Positions 29,131 to 39,205 of a DNA stretch of 64,000 bases are shown one piece after another. The DNA is taken from positions 1,786,641 through 1,850,640 of the forward strand of contig CP022585.1 in the NCBI GenBank assembly GCA_002243285.1, written 5' to 3'. The first letter of the stretch is position 1, and the number at the start of each line of letters is the position of its first letter. This DNA is from Candidatus Fluviicola riflensis (GTDB taxonomy: Bacteria; Bacteroidota; Bacteroidia; Flavobacteriales_D; Crocinitomicaceae). The notes beneath the pieces were generated by a model. The model saw only the letters and a list, made by a program, of their open reading frames with translations. It ran no database searches and was not told where the DNA came from. A program made the translations under genes and the position numbers.

Positions 29131-32100
29131 TTATTCCAGGACATTCAAATGGCCCTGTATAGTTTTTCGTTCGTCATTCTTCGATGTTTTGAATTCGATT
29201 TGCCAGGTATAAACACCTTCCTGAACCAATTTTCCGTGGTAGGTGCCGTCCCAGCCAATTTCGTGATTGTTCGATTCGAAAATAAGTTCTCCCCAACGGT
29301 TATAAACCTGGAAGTTGAAATCGTACGGATCGAAACCTGAGGTAAAGACAGGTAGGAAAATCTGGTTGAATTCATCACCATCGGGTGTAAATGCATTCGG
29401 AACGAAGTAAATCAATTCTTCTTCAATGATTACGGTTCCGGTTGCAATATCCTGACAGCCATCGGCATTGGTTACCGTTAATGTAATGGTATAAGAACCC
29501 GGACCTGTGTTTGGGAATGTATGAGTAGGTGAAGTAGCCGAAGAACCCGCCGTGCCGTCACCGAAATCCCAGCTGTAGTTGGTGCCATTTGTTGAATTAT
29601 TCAACATGGTAGAGATCGGATTATCTAACGTAAGCACATTCGGTGTAGGTGAAAACGCCGCAGTTGGAGGAGGTGTAACGCAAACAATGTCATTGTAGGT
29701 TGCTGTTCCTGTGCATCCGCTTGCTGACGTAGCTGTAAAAATGAGGTCATAACAACCTGAACCGGTGAACGTGACGGTTTGATCTCCACACCCATTAATA
29801 GTTACGCCGTTTGAGAATTCCCAGGTACAGTTGACGCTATTGGCAGTTGTGTTGTCGAATGTTACTTCCAGAGGAGAGCAGCCACTTGTGACAGAAGGCG
29901 TCACATTCACCGCTAACCCAGGATTTACGGTTACGGTAACCTGGTCGGTTGCGATACAACCGTTGGCATCGGTTCCTGTTACTGTATAAGTTGTGGTAGA
30001 AGCAGGAGTAAACGGGGTATTATTTATAATTCCGTTATCCCATGCATACCCAACTATACCGGCGCCTGAACCACTTAAGGTTACTTGTTGACCAGTACAA
30101 ACAGTTTGATCAGGTCCGGCGTTTACAGCTGGCCCGTTCAGATTTGCAATGGTTGTGTTTCCGGTAACCTGACAGCCACCTGCGTCTTCTACAACGATAT
30201 CGTAGTTTCCTGATGGCAGGTTGTTGAAGGTAGAAGCGTTGACAAACGTCACACCGTTGTCGATACTGTATTGCAATGTTCCAGATCCGCCCGAAGCATT
30301 AATTGCAATGGTTCCATCAGAAGCGCCGCAATTTGCATCGGTAGGTGTGATACTATTGATCACAGGCCCGTTTAAGGTTGCAATGGTTGTGTTTCCGGTA
30401 ACCTGACAGCCACCTGCGTCTTCTACGACGATGTCATAATTTCCGGCTGCAAGACTGTTGAAAGTAGAAGCGCTGACAAACGTCACGCCGTTGTCAATGC
30501 TGTATTGCAATGTCCCAGATCCGCCCGAAGCATTAATTGCAATGGTTCCATCGGCAGCACCGCAACTGGCATCTGTTGGTGTAATACTGTTAATTACAGG
30601 CCCGTTTAAGGTTGCAATGGTTGTGGTTCCGTTAGCCTGACAACCACCGGCATCTTCTACAACGATGTCATAATTTCCGGCTGCAAGACTGTTGAAAGTA
30701 GAAGCGCTGACAAATGTCACGCCGTTGTCGATACTGTATTGAAGCGTTCCTGATCCGCCTGAGGCATTAATTGCAATGGTTCCATCGGCAGCACCGCAGC
30801 TGGCATCGGTAGGAGTAATGCTGTTGATGGTGGGGGCATTTGCGCTGGTTAAAGTAACCGTTGCAATTTCGAGGCAATTGTTGTCGTCAATAGCCTGAAT
30901 GGTATAATCGCCGGCGGGTAAATTACTGAATACATTGGATGACTGAAATGTCAAACCACCGTCAATACTGAATTCTAAACCGGTAATCTGACCCGAAACA
31001 GTAACGGTAATACTTCCGTCGGAAGCGCCGCATGATGGATTTACCGGAGTAAGATTGTCAATGGTCAGCGCACAGCAGTTTCCGACCGCAATCGTAACAT
31101 CGTCTGTCACTGTAGTACAACCGTCTGTATCCGTTGCCGTTAACGTATAGGTAGTAGTAACAGAAGGACAGCTGGTCGGCGAAAGTGTTGTTGAATTTGC
31201 CAGATCGGTGACCGGTGTCCAGTTATAATTAACCGGAGCTGTAATTTCAGGGTCGTCAAATGTGATGCTCCAACCGTTCAGGAAACCTACACCAAAACCC
31301 AAACCTCCCGGAGCATTTACTTCCATTGTCCAGACCCCGTTGGATGCACAACCGTTTAGAACCGAAAAGGGTTGTTGCGGATCCCAGTTACCAGGAGAAG
31401 GGAAACTTGGTAAAGTAATACTTTGTCCGCCGGCAGGAACAAAACACACGTTGGTATAATCAGTACCACTGGCCTGACCTGCAGGTACTAACAGAATCTC
31501 GCAACCGCCTGGAGTAGTTACCGTAATATCAAAACTGCTGACATCGAGATTACACGAAGAGCCGAAAGCGATAGGTGTTCCGTTGCAATTGCAACCGCCA
31601 AACGAAGTACACAATAGTGTTCCGCTAAACGTGAAACTATTTAAGCAAATAGAAGTAATAGAGCCAGAAGTGATCGTAGTGGCGTTCAACCCCTGAACAT
31701 TGATGTTCATTGCCGCGTTTCCGCTAAATACAGGTGTTATCTCACCGTTTTCGAATGTTGGCGTGCTTGCAGGGCTTACCAGTTCATAAGCTGTGGCTGA
31801 TATGACAGCACAATCTCCTGGACAAACAGTTGTGTCATTTCCGGCATCAATGATAATGGTCGGATCAACAACTGTAATTGTAATATCGGAAGTACAGGTT
31901 GTAACACCGTTCGTGATCTGAGCGGTATACATAGTTGTATTTTGCGGACAAACAGGAACCGGATTGTCTCCGCCTGGTGATCCGAAACCATAATCGTAAC
32001 CATCATGCAACCATACAATATGGAATGTTGGGTCGTTTAGGGTAATAATAACATTATCGATGCCCCAGTGGTCGAATTCTGCACCGGAAACATCATCCTG

Positions 32101-32670
32101 GTGCCAGCGAATCATGGTATTGGCCGTTAATGCACCCGGAGGTAACGTAGCGCAGTATTGGTTCCACGCATTTAAAGCAGGATCATAACCACCGTTCGGA
32201 TCGTAATATTCGATCGTAACCCAGGTAGCGCCGTTGTCGGTAGAATATTGCAGGTAAACGCCTTCGTCCGGTTCATCGGGACCTTCACATGGTGTAGCAT
32301 CGGCCTGAACAGAATAGCGCATTTCAAAACAAACGGTCCCGCCCAACGTGAGATCGAAGCCGATTGTTTCCATATCTCTTGGGTTTACGGCGTCATCACC
32401 CATCCACATAAATGGTGAACCATCCGGTGAAGGAACACCGCAGGTATTGTTGGCGATTGTTACGTTTTGGGTAAACTGCCAGCCAACGGGTGAACCCGAG
32501 TTGAAGTCCTCCTGGAAGGCAATGTTGCCCGATCCGTTCCCAAATGCGGAAAGCGTGACGCAATCGCCACAAGTAATGGTTTGGTCGGCGGCTATTGTTG
32601 TAAGCGAACATTGTGCTATTCCCAATGATGAAATCAGGAGGAAAGCGGGGATAAGTAGTTGTTTTTTCAT
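29131..32670 (-). CDS. Large secreted SprB-repeat protein with T9SS type B sorting domain
   Basis: 1179 residues. A signal peptide (1-19) is followed by a jelly-roll-like domain, a proprotein-convertase-like/beta-sandwich region (around NGWSITFDDPE), and SprB-type repeats of 78 residues. Three of these units (30131-30840) are almost identical in DNA with a strict 234-base period. An Ig-like GTDANGC unit, PKD domains (YSWDFGDGTAG) and a C-terminal CHU_C/type B sorting domain (FTPDGDEFNQIFLP, VYNRWGELIFES, GVYTWQIEFKT) follow. SprB itself is the surface adhesin of gliding flavobacteria; this protein is much shorter, so it is a relative by repeat type only. The gene follows a small secreted protein with a 5-base gap, so they form an operon. 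Confidence 0.92.
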   Translation of the reverse strand: MKKQLLIPAFLLISSLGIAQCSLTTIAADQTITCGDCVTLSAFGNGSGNIAFQEDFNSGSPVGWQFTQNVTIANNTCGVPSPDGSPFMWMGDDAVNPRDMETIGFDLTLGGTVCFEMRYSVQADATPCEGPDEPDEGVYLQYSTDNGATWVTIEYYDPNGGYDPALNAWNQYCATLPPGALTANTMIRWHQDDVSGAEFDHWGIDNVIITLNDPTFHIVWLHDGYDYGFGSPGGDNPVPVCPQNTTMYTAQITNGVTTCTSDITITVVDPTIIIDAGNDTTVCPGDCAVISATAYELVSPASTPTFENGEITPVFSGNAAMNINVQGLNATTITSGSITSICLNSFTFSGTLLCTSFGGCNCNGTPIAFGSSCNLDVSSFDITVTTPGGCEILLVPAGQASGTDYTNVCFVPAGGQSITLPSFPSPGNWDPQQPFSVLNGCASNGVWTMEVNAPGGLGFGVGFLNGWSITFDDPEITAPVNYNWTPVTDLANSTTLSPTSCPSVTTTYTLTATDTDGCTTVTDDVTIAVGNCCALTIDNLTPVNPSCGASDGSITVTVSGQITGLEFSIDGGLTFQSSNVFSNLPAGDYTIQAIDDNNCLEIATVTLTSANAPTINSITPTDASCGAADGTIAINASGGSGTLQYSIDNGVTFVSASTFNSLAAGNYDIVVEDAGGCQANGTTTIATLNGPVINSITPTDASCGAADGTIAINASGGSGTLQYSIDNGVTFVSASTFNSLAAGNYDIVVEDAGGCQVTGNTTIATLNGPVINSITPTDANCGASDGTIAINASGGSGTLQYSIDNGVTFVNASTFNNLPSGNYDIVVEDAGGCQVTGNTTIANLNGPAVNAGPDQTVCTGQQVTLSGSGAGIVGYAWDNGIINNTPFTPASTTTYTVTGTDANGCIATDQVTVTVNPGLAVNVTPSVTSGCSPLEVTFDNTTANSVNCTWEFSNGVTINGCGDQTVTFTGSGCYDLIFTATSASGCTGTATYNDIVCVTPPPTAAFSPTPNVLTLDNPISTMLNNSTNGTNYSWDFGDGTAGSSATSPTHTFPNTGPGSYTITLTVTNADGCQDIATGTVIIEEELIYFVPNAFTPDGDEFNQIFLPVFTSGFDPYDFNFQVYNRWGELIFESNNHEIGWDGTYHGKLVQEGVYTWQIEFKTSKNDERKTIQGHLNVLE

Positions 32671-32675
32671 CCTGA

Positions 32676-33119
32676 TTAGTGAGTTACGGTTGTTGAACTG
32701 ATACCAGTAAGCGAATAATCGGTAAGCACCTTTTTATTCTTACCGGCATATTGATTCACAAAAATGCGCAATGCTTTATCGGTAGCGGGGTCAATGGAAC
32801 CGGTTCTGATCTCATGTGCTTGTAAACGCAATGGCTGAATCGCATCGGCAGATGAAGGTTTCATATTGTAACTCAGATTTTTCTGAAAGGAAACCTCGAG
32901 CTCCGCCCCAGTTTTGTTCGTTACCCGAATGAGCAGGTAATTGTTGTAAATACCGTTTGTGGAATCGGCCCGTTGTGCTTCGGCCAATTCGATACGCAAT
33001 TCCTCATCATCAAAATAAGAATTCCATGTAAGGGGAGTAGCTGTAGTTTGCCCCAGCGATTGAAACGCCAGAATACAGAAAACAAGCATACAGGAAAGTG
33101 TATTGCCTTTAGCTTTCAT
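32676..33119 (-). CDS. Small secreted protein upstream of the SprB-repeat protein
   Basis: 147 residues with a signal peptide ending SLGQ (about residue 23) and a soluble beta-rich remainder (YNNYLLIRVTNKTGAELEVSF). No sorting domain, so it is probably periplasmic. It lies 5 bases upstream of the large surface protein gene, suggesting a helper or co-regulated role; no family is recognised. Confidence 0.75.
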   Translation of the reverse strand: MKAKGNTLSCMLVFCILAFQSLGQTTATPLTWNSYFDDEELRIELAEAQRADSTNGIYNNYLLIRVTNKTGAELEVSFQKNLSYNMKPSSADAIQPLRLQAHEIRTGSIDPATDKALRIFVNQYAGKNKKVLTDYSLTGISSTTVTH

Positions 33120-33759
33120 AGTTGTAGTAGTAAAATGTTATTCTCTTAGTGTTGATATTTCCGCAAATCAAAAAAAATGATCAATGAAATACAAGAAATA
33201 TTCATTCAAAGGTACAAACGGTTCAAAAGCTAATTGGTTGCCTTTTGATTCACAAAATGTTTAAATAATAACAGGTAATTGTTGATTTGTATTTAACCGT
33301 CTGTTTATCAATAGATTAAAAGAGTGTTGCATTTTGAGGCTTGTAACAGAGGATGATTTAATCTGTCATAATTTAACAGAATCGATTTGGTAGAATTAAA
33401 AAATAACAAATGATTTTCCCCACAAAGACACAAAGGCTCTTTGAAGGATAGACTTGTTAAGAACACAAAGGGAATTACCTGAAACTTCCATTTGGTCTTC
33501 TACTAACGCAAACATCTTTTGACCCTGTAATGAATGAATAATTGTGCCGAACACGCATGTGTTCTACCGGAAATCATCTTTGTGTTCTTTGTAATACATC
33601 CAGCATGTTCTTTTCTTTGCTCCTTCGCTATGCGCCTATGCTGAAGCTATGGCGTAAGCATAAGCTTCGGCGAAAGCGTTGTATCTTTATGGTGAAAAAT
33701 TTTCAACAAAAAAAGGTCCGACCCAAGCCGAACCTTTTCTATCAATTATAAAGTATTGT
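33120..33759. other. 640-base region without a gene: degenerate repeat element
   Basis: Between 33119 and the thiolase gene I see no credible coding frame. Bases about 33420-33700 are a degenerate member of a noncoding element with CACAAAG ends and inner arms rich in CTTCGCT...GCGTAAGC; a clearer copy lies at 46990-47197. The right edge holds the thiolase terminator. Confidence 0.6.
33707..33738 (-). terminator. Terminator after the thiolase gene
   Basis: AAAAGGTTCG pairs with CGGACCTTTT (one wobble) on the minus strand around an 8-base loop, and is followed by Ts. Confidence 0.85.
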
Positions 33760-34938
33760 TTAGCAATTCTCAATAATCATCGCAGAAGCGCCGCCGCCGC
33801 CGTTGCAGATTCCGGCACCACCGATTTTACCACCGTTTTGTTTCAATACGTTGATCAATGTTACGATAACGCGTGATCCTGAATTTCCAAGCGGGTGACC
33901 CAAAGCTACAGCGCCGCCGTTTACATCGACTTTTTCAGGATTTAATCCCAAAATCTTTGTGTTGGCAATTCCAACTACGGCAAATGCCTCGTTTAATTCC
34001 CAGAAATCAACCTGGTCAGCTGTAAGTTCTGCTTTTGCCAATGCTTTCGGAATGGCAATCGAAGGAGATGTGGTAAACCATTCGGGAGCTTGAGCAGCAT
34101 CAGCATAACTCAAAATTTTCGCAATCGGTTTTAATCCGTGTTTTTCAACCGCTTCTTTCGAAGCAAGGATCAATGCCGAAGCACCGTCATTTAATGTAGA
34201 AGCATTTGCAGCTGTAATGGTTCCTTCTTTATCGAAAGCCGGACGTAACGAAGGGATTTTATCCAAAAACACATTTTTGTATTCTTCGTCTTCTGTCACC
34301 ATGATAGGATCACCTTTGCGTTGCGGCACGGAAACTCCTACGATCTCGTCACTGAATTTTCCTGCTTTCCATGCTTCAGCAGCGCGTGTATAGGATGTGA
34401 TGGCAAAGTTGTCCTGATCTTCGCGCGAAATATTATATTCTTTTGCACACAATTCGGCGCAGTTACCCATTGGCACTTTGCTGTAAACATCCAACAAACC
34501 GTCTTTGGTAATACCATCCAACATGGTGATGTTTCCGAATTTAGTACCGTTTCTTCCGTCGATATAATGCGGAGTCTGGCTCATGTTTTCCATTCCGCCG
34601 GCCACTACGATTTCATTGTCACCCGCAAGAATTGACTGTGCACCAAACATAATGGCTTTCATTCCCGAAGCACATACTTTGTTGACAGTTGTACAAGGAA
34701 CAGTGTTCGGTAAACCCGCGCCCAAAGCAGCCTGAGTGGCAGGAGCCTGGCCAACACCGGCTTGCAATACATTCCCCATAAATACTTCATCGATCAGTGC
34801 AGGATCGATTCCCGATTTGTCCAACGCGCCTTTAATAGCAATGGAACCAAGTTGAGTAGCAGGGATGGATGACAATCCGCCTAAAAAAGCTCCCATCGGG
34901 GTACGAACGGCAGCAACAATGTAAATTTCTTTCGACAT
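33760..34938 (-). CDS. Acetyl-CoA C-acetyltransferase (thiolase)
   Basis: 392-residue type II thiolase. The catalytic residues fall at the exact positions of the Zoogloea enzyme: C89 in VNKVCASGMK, H348 in GHPLGNSG and C378 in CNGGGGAS. It condenses two acetyl-CoA to acetoacetyl-CoA or cleaves 3-ketoacyl-CoA. It stands alone, with its own -7 box (TAATTTTG, 34956-34963) and terminator, and no hydroxybutyryl-CoA dehydrogenase nearby. Degradative versus biosynthetic use cannot be decided here. Confidence 0.95.
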   Translation of the reverse strand: MSKEIYIVAAVRTPMGAFLGGLSSIPATQLGSIAIKGALDKSGIDPALIDEVFMGNVLQAGVGQAPATQAALGAGLPNTVPCTTVNKVCASGMKAIMFGAQSILAGDNEIVVAGGMENMSQTPHYIDGRNGTKFGNITMLDGITKDGLLDVYSKVPMGNCAELCAKEYNISREDQDNFAITSYTRAAEAWKAGKFSDEIVGVSVPQRKGDPIMVTEDEEYKNVFLDKIPSLRPAFDKEGTITAANASTLNDGASALILASKEAVEKHGLKPIAKILSYADAAQAPEWFTTSPSIAIPKALAKAELTADQVDFWELNEAFAVVGIANTKILGLNPEKVDVNGGAVALGHPLGNSGSRVIVTLINVLKQNGGKIGGAGICNGGGGASAMIIENC

Positions 34939-34955
34939 AGCTTATTTTGTTTGTG

Positions 34956-34963
34956 CAAAATTA
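34956..34963 (-). promoter_or_regulatory. -7 box of the thiolase gene
   Basis: TAATTTTG on the minus strand, an exact TAnnTTTG match 17 bases before the ATG. Confidence 0.5.
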
Positions 34964-35005
34964 GTGTTTAATAGTAAGAATGGTTAACGATACCTTTATT
35001 TTTTC

Positions 35006-35177
35006 TGCCACGAATAAATCCGCCTGAGACGGAAAGTGCTTTGTAAAATTATCAACGAATGCAGGAAACGTTGTTTCCTTTAATCTGCATGTAATTTTTG
35101 TTGTTTCGATTAGTGAGAATCGCTGTGGCGGTTATTAGCTCTAATTCAAGCTGGCTTATCATTCGTTTATTCGTGGC
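35006..35177. repeat. MITE-like inverted-repeat element (CCACGAATAAA ends)
   Basis: Terminal GCCACGAATAAA (from 35007) and TTTATTCGTGGC (to 35177) are perfect inverted repeats about 170 bases apart; no frame inside. It fills most of the 367-base gap before the DUF3078 gene. The ends resemble those of the element at 7690-7821. Confidence 0.7.
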
Positions 35178-35282
35178 GGACAAAAAAGTATCAGTTGGTA
35201 TTAGCATAAACTAACGTTAAATTACCTTGTTAAGAATGACAGACTGGAACTTCTCTTGTTAGATTCTCTCGGCCTGATTGAT

Positions 35283-35290
35283 TACTTTTG
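35283..35290 (+). promoter_or_regulatory. -7 box of the DUF3078 gene
   Basis: TACTTTTG ends 15 bases before ATG 35306. An alternative TTG start at 35288 falls inside the box and is therefore unlikely. Confidence 0.5.
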
Positions 35291-35305
35291 TCAAAATCCT
35301 TTCTG

Positions 35306-36259
35306 ATGAAATTCACTGCTTTACTCGCGTTACTCTTCGTTCCTGCTGCTTTCTATGCACAAATAGACACCGCTTCGCTTGATTCATCCGAGCCACCAAA
35401 AAACTGGGATTTGAAAACGATTTTCGGTCTGAACGGAACGCAAACTTCCTTTGTAAACTGGGCTGCCGGTGGGCGAAATAACGTTTCCGGACTTGGTTTC
35501 ATAGAAGCGACGGCCAATTACCAAAAGGGGGCGCTGAAATGGCAAAACGAATTAAAATTCGCGTTGGGTGGCTTGCGATACATTGATTCGATCGGAAATA
35601 AAGAAGGTTTACAGAAAACGGATGATCGTATTGATCTCGCATCATCGTTTGGTTACGAGTTTAAGAAAACATGGTTTTATACTGCAGCAGCAGGTTTTAA
35701 AACACAATCGCTTGACGGTTTTACCTTTCCCAATGATTCGGTTCGCATTTCCGGGTTTATGGCTCCGGCATACGTTAATCTTTCCCTCGGGATCGAATAC
35801 GCGCCCAAGGAATTCTTTAATGTGTATTTATCGCCATTGGCAGCAAAAATTACGATTGTAAATGATGAGGTGTTGTCCAACGCTGGTGCATTTGGTGTGA
35901 CGGCAGCAACTGTGGATACGAATGGTTTGATCCTCAGTGCCGGAAAACGGGTCCGTTATGAATTCGGGGCTTATTTCCGGGTGAAATTCCAAAAAGAGAT
36001 CATGAAAAACATCGAATTGAAAACGCGCCTGGAATTGTTCTCCAATTACCTCAACAATCCTCAAAACATCGATGTAAATGCCGAAAGTATTTTTACGTTT
36101 AAGGTAAATAGTTGGTTTTCTGCGTCTTTACAATGGAATTTGCAGTACGATGACGATATCGATATCCGCGATTCGAAAGGAAACACCGGCCCGCGCACGC
36201 AATTTAAATCGGTTTTGGGATTGGGTATTTCATATACCTTGGCGAATAAGGCAAAATAA
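35306..36259 (+). CDS. DUF3078 outer-membrane-type protein
   Basis: 317 residues from ATG 35306. The signal peptide ends FYAQ (about residue 19). The mature part begins with the DUF3078-typical WDLKTIFGLNGTQTSFVNW and continues as alternating amphipathic strands ending in YTLANKAK-like sequence, which suggests an outer-membrane beta barrel. The role of DUF3078 proteins is not established. It is followed after 22 bases by the VWA membrane protein gene, probably in one transcript. Confidence 0.85.
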   Translation: MKFTALLALLFVPAAFYAQIDTASLDSSEPPKNWDLKTIFGLNGTQTSFVNWAAGGRNNVSGLGFIEATANYQKGALKWQNELKFALGGLRYIDSIGNKEGLQKTDDRIDLASSFGYEFKKTWFYTAAAGFKTQSLDGFTFPNDSVRISGFMAPAYVNLSLGIEYAPKEFFNVYLSPLAAKITIVNDEVLSNAGAFGVTAATVDTNGLILSAGKRVRYEFGAYFRVKFQKEIMKNIELKTRLELFSNYLNNPQNIDVNAESIFTFKVNSWFSASLQWNLQYDDDIDIRDSKGNTGPRTQFKSVLGLGISYTLANKAK

Positions 36260-36281
36260 GTCTTATTTTCGTTGATAATTC

Positions 36282-38366
36282 ATGTTCAACTATTTTTCAG
36301 ATATATCGCTTTGGTGGTTGCTGCCTATCGGAATCCTGTCGATTGGCTTGTCATACTTCTATTATTATAAACCACGCATTGCCAGTGACTGGACGGTCAG
36401 GCAATTGCGTCAGCTGTTTGCGCTCAGATCAGTTGCGTTATTCGTGGTCGGTTTACTGCTCTTGGGCTTGCTCTGGGAATCGATCCGGTACCGTGACGAA
36501 AAACCGTTGTTTATTACCATGGTCGATAACTCCGGCTCGATGAAAAACTATTCCGACAGCGCGAAAGTAAAACAGCGTATCCAGGATTTTCAAAAGCAGC
36601 TGGAAGAGCGTTTCGGGGATGAGTTTGAACTCATGGCATTGGAAGTCGGTGAAAAAACCGGAAATCTGAAAACCATTGACTTTTCCGGAAAACAAACCAA
36701 TCTAGCAGGCGGATTCGAACATGTGCGTGAATTGTTTTTCAACCGCAACATTGGTGCGATTACCCTGATTTCAGACGGAAATTTCAATACCGGAACACAC
36801 CCAATGTATCCGGCAGAACGCATTGAACTGACACCCGTTTTTACACTCGGAGTAGGCGATACCATTACCCGCAGAGATCAGCTGATTAAAAGCGTCAACA
36901 CGAATGAAGTTGCTTTTCTCAACAATCAATTCCCGATTGATGTAACGGTTGATTTTAATCGCATTCCGACAGGCCCGACAACGGTTTCATTGGTGCACCA
37001 GGGTAGAACAATCGCTACACAAACAGTTACCTGTACCAATTCTATTTTCGATCAGCAACAGGTATTGTTTAATGTAGATGCCAAATCGAAAGGATTTCAG
37101 CGCTATACCGTGGTTTTACAGCACAAAAACGGCGAATATACATTCGACAACAATCAGCAAACCTGTTACATTGAAATCGTCGATAATAAAAACCTGATTT
37201 GTTTGCTTTCCAGCGCGCCTCATCCCGATTTGGCTGCGATTCGTTCCGTATTGGAAGAAGATCAGCAATCGCAGGTTGTAACAGCGCTTACGGCCAATTA
37301 TACGTTGCCGAAAGAACGTCCGAACCTGGTGGTTTGGTATGAAAACGGTAGCAAACCAAACCCGGCATTGTTCAAAACGATCAAAGAAAAAAGAATCCCG
37401 ATTTTGTTATTATTGGGCCCAACGACTCCTTCAGCGGTGGTACGTTCCTACGAAATCGGACTCACAGTTCCGGGAAGCAGTCAGCAGGACGATGTACAAG
37501 GTGCTGTGTCCGGCGGTTTTTCAGCTTTCTCGTTTACAAGTTTGTTTACTGATGCATTGCAGTATTATCCACCGCTACGCGTGAAATTCGGAAGTCATAA
37601 TTTACCTGCAAATGCAGAAATCATCCTTACGCAGCGAATCGGAAGTGTGAGCAAACGCGATCCGTTGTTGTTTGTAACACAGCGCGATCAGGTTAAAATC
37701 GGGGTGTTACTCGGCGAAGGAATCTGGCGCTGGAAAATGAAAGAATTTAGTCAACGCAGATCGATTGACGGCTTCCGCGAGTTTGTGCAAAAAATGGTGC
37801 AATACCTCGTAGTTCGCCAGAATAGAGAGCCATTGCGCGTTACTTTACCGAAGCGTTTCAACGTCACGGAAGATGTGGAAGTGAAAGCCGAGTTTTACAA
37901 CGAAGCCATGGAACTGATCACGACTCCTGAAATTGTGTTAACGCTGATTGGCCCTGACAAGAAAAAATCGAGCATTGATTTTTCTCCGCTGTCCAATTTC
38001 TACAAAGCCAATGCCGGCCAATTAAAAGCTGGAACGTATAAATGGATAGTGACCGCCAACAACAAAGGAAAAAAATACAGTAAATCGGGTGATTTTGTCG
38101 TTGAAGACATTTCCATCGAACAAGCTGAGACCCGCGCTGATTTTAGCGTGTTGAATCAATTGTCGATGCAATCGGGTGGTACTTTTCGTCCGCTGAAAAA
38201 TGCAAGTCAATTACTGGATGAAATTGAAAAACGCGGTGATATTACGACTATTCAATATGCTGATTCTGGCTACACAGCTTTGATCGACTGGAAATGGTTG
38301 TTTGTGATTTTGATTTTGGTTCTTTCTACCGAATGGTTTCTTAGACGTTGGTGGGGAAGGTATTAA
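36282..38366 (+). CDS. VWA-domain membrane protein
   Basis: 694 residues. Two membrane helices lie near the N-terminus (about 11-28 and 48-65), followed by a von Willebrand A domain with the MIDAS motif DNSGS at 82-86 and further metal-site elements (KQTNLAGG, ISDGNFNTG). Long beta-rich extracytoplasmic regions follow, and a final membrane helix (around DWKWLFVILILVLSTEWF) is close to the C-terminus. The plan resembles BatA/BatB-like or glutamine-amidotransferase-like VWA membrane proteins of Bacteroidetes. The ligand is unknown. It lies directly downstream of the DUF3078 gene. Confidence 0.85.
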   Translation: MFNYFSDISLWWLLPIGILSIGLSYFYYYKPRIASDWTVRQLRQLFALRSVALFVVGLLLLGLLWESIRYRDEKPLFITMVDNSGSMKNYSDSAKVKQRIQDFQKQLEERFGDEFELMALEVGEKTGNLKTIDFSGKQTNLAGGFEHVRELFFNRNIGAITLISDGNFNTGTHPMYPAERIELTPVFTLGVGDTITRRDQLIKSVNTNEVAFLNNQFPIDVTVDFNRIPTGPTTVSLVHQGRTIATQTVTCTNSIFDQQQVLFNVDAKSKGFQRYTVVLQHKNGEYTFDNNQQTCYIEIVDNKNLICLLSSAPHPDLAAIRSVLEEDQQSQVVTALTANYTLPKERPNLVVWYENGSKPNPALFKTIKEKRIPILLLLGPTTPSAVVRSYEIGLTVPGSSQQDDVQGAVSGGFSAFSFTSLFTDALQYYPPLRVKFGSHNLPANAEIILTQRIGSVSKRDPLLFVTQRDQVKIGVLLGEGIWRWKMKEFSQRRSIDGFREFVQKMVQYLVVRQNREPLRVTLPKRFNVTEDVEVKAEFYNEAMELITTPEIVLTLIGPDKKKSSIDFSPLSNFYKANAGQLKAGTYKWIVTANNKGKKYSKSGDFVVEDISIEQAETRADFSVLNQLSMQSGGTFRPLKNASQLLDEIEKRGDITTIQYADSGYTALIDWKWLFVILILVLSTEWFLRRWWGRY

Positions 38367-38695
38367 TCGTTTCATTTTCTTCTTGCATCGGTAACCATAA
38401 TTAATGAATCTTCCCCTACTTTTTCTTGATAAAGAGCCAGCCGAGGCTGGTGAAGACGACTTGTCGCTTTGGCAAAGCGAAACAAGGAGGTAAGTAGGCA
38501 AAAAATCAAGGCTATAAGTCCCAATCTTGAGAACTACGGCGCGTTAACCTACCTCAACCCAACCAGCCTGAGGCTGCCAGGCTCGCAAACACCATTCGCA
38601 GATTGTTTTACGAACAACCCGATGGTTGTGCTCAGACAGGGCCTCGGTTACGTTTAACTTCACCTTGTTCTCTTGCGATTGTTACTTAATGCCAT
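38367..38695. other. 329-base region without a clear gene: possible mobile or repeat remnant
   Basis: The stretch contains several small hairpins (CCAGCC/GGCTGG, CGCTTT/AAAGCG, a GCCTGAGGC) in unusually GC-rich sequence. A 62-codon frame (38469-38657) has no recognisable product. It sits between convergent genes and looks like an interspersed noncoding element rather than a gene. Confidence 0.4.
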
Positions 38696-39205
38696 TCAGG
38701 CAAACAAACTTTCCAAATGGTCAATGAATTCGGTTAGATCCGTCAATTGGACCTTAAATTTTCCTGTAAGTTCTCCGGTTGTTTGTTTTAAGTATTGAGG
38801 TTCATAAAGTTGTGTTATCACAGCCAATTGTTCAATATAAGCTTCGTCACTCGAATTGATCCGCAGAAAGTAAGGCGGTGGAACTTTACTTGATGGCAAA
38901 ATCCACATGAAGAATGACCTTCCCAGGGAAAAAGAAATGGTATAGTTCAACCCGCTTACACTGATTTTTGCTTCAAAGTGATCAGTCGAATTTTGGGAAA
39001 TGGCTCCGCCACGAGTAGTTTGGGATTTAATCAATTGAATATTCCAGGTGCGCCGATTTAACAGAAACGTTGCTTCCACATCGTAACCATAAGCATTGCA
39101 ATAGCCTGAAAAAACCTGTAAACCGGGTAATTGCTTTTCCAGCGATTCGAGGTAGGCTTTATTGCCTTCAAAGAAAGGCGAAATGGAGGTTTCGTAATCG
39201 ATCAT
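38696..39205 (-). CDS. Hypothetical protein
   Basis: 169 residues, no signal peptide or membrane helix, mixed alpha/beta composition. The start overlaps the preceding gene's stop as ATGA, so it is translated with the DUF1801-like protein upstream. No family is recognised. Confidence 0.7.
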   Translation of the reverse strand: MIDYETSISPFFEGNKAYLESLEKQLPGLQVFSGYCNAYGYDVEATFLLNRRTWNIQLIKSQTTRGGAISQNSTDHFEAKISVSGLNYTISFSLGRSFFMWILPSSKVPPPYFLRINSSDEAYIEQLAVITQLYEPQYLKQTTGELTGKFKVQLTDLTEFIDHLESLFA

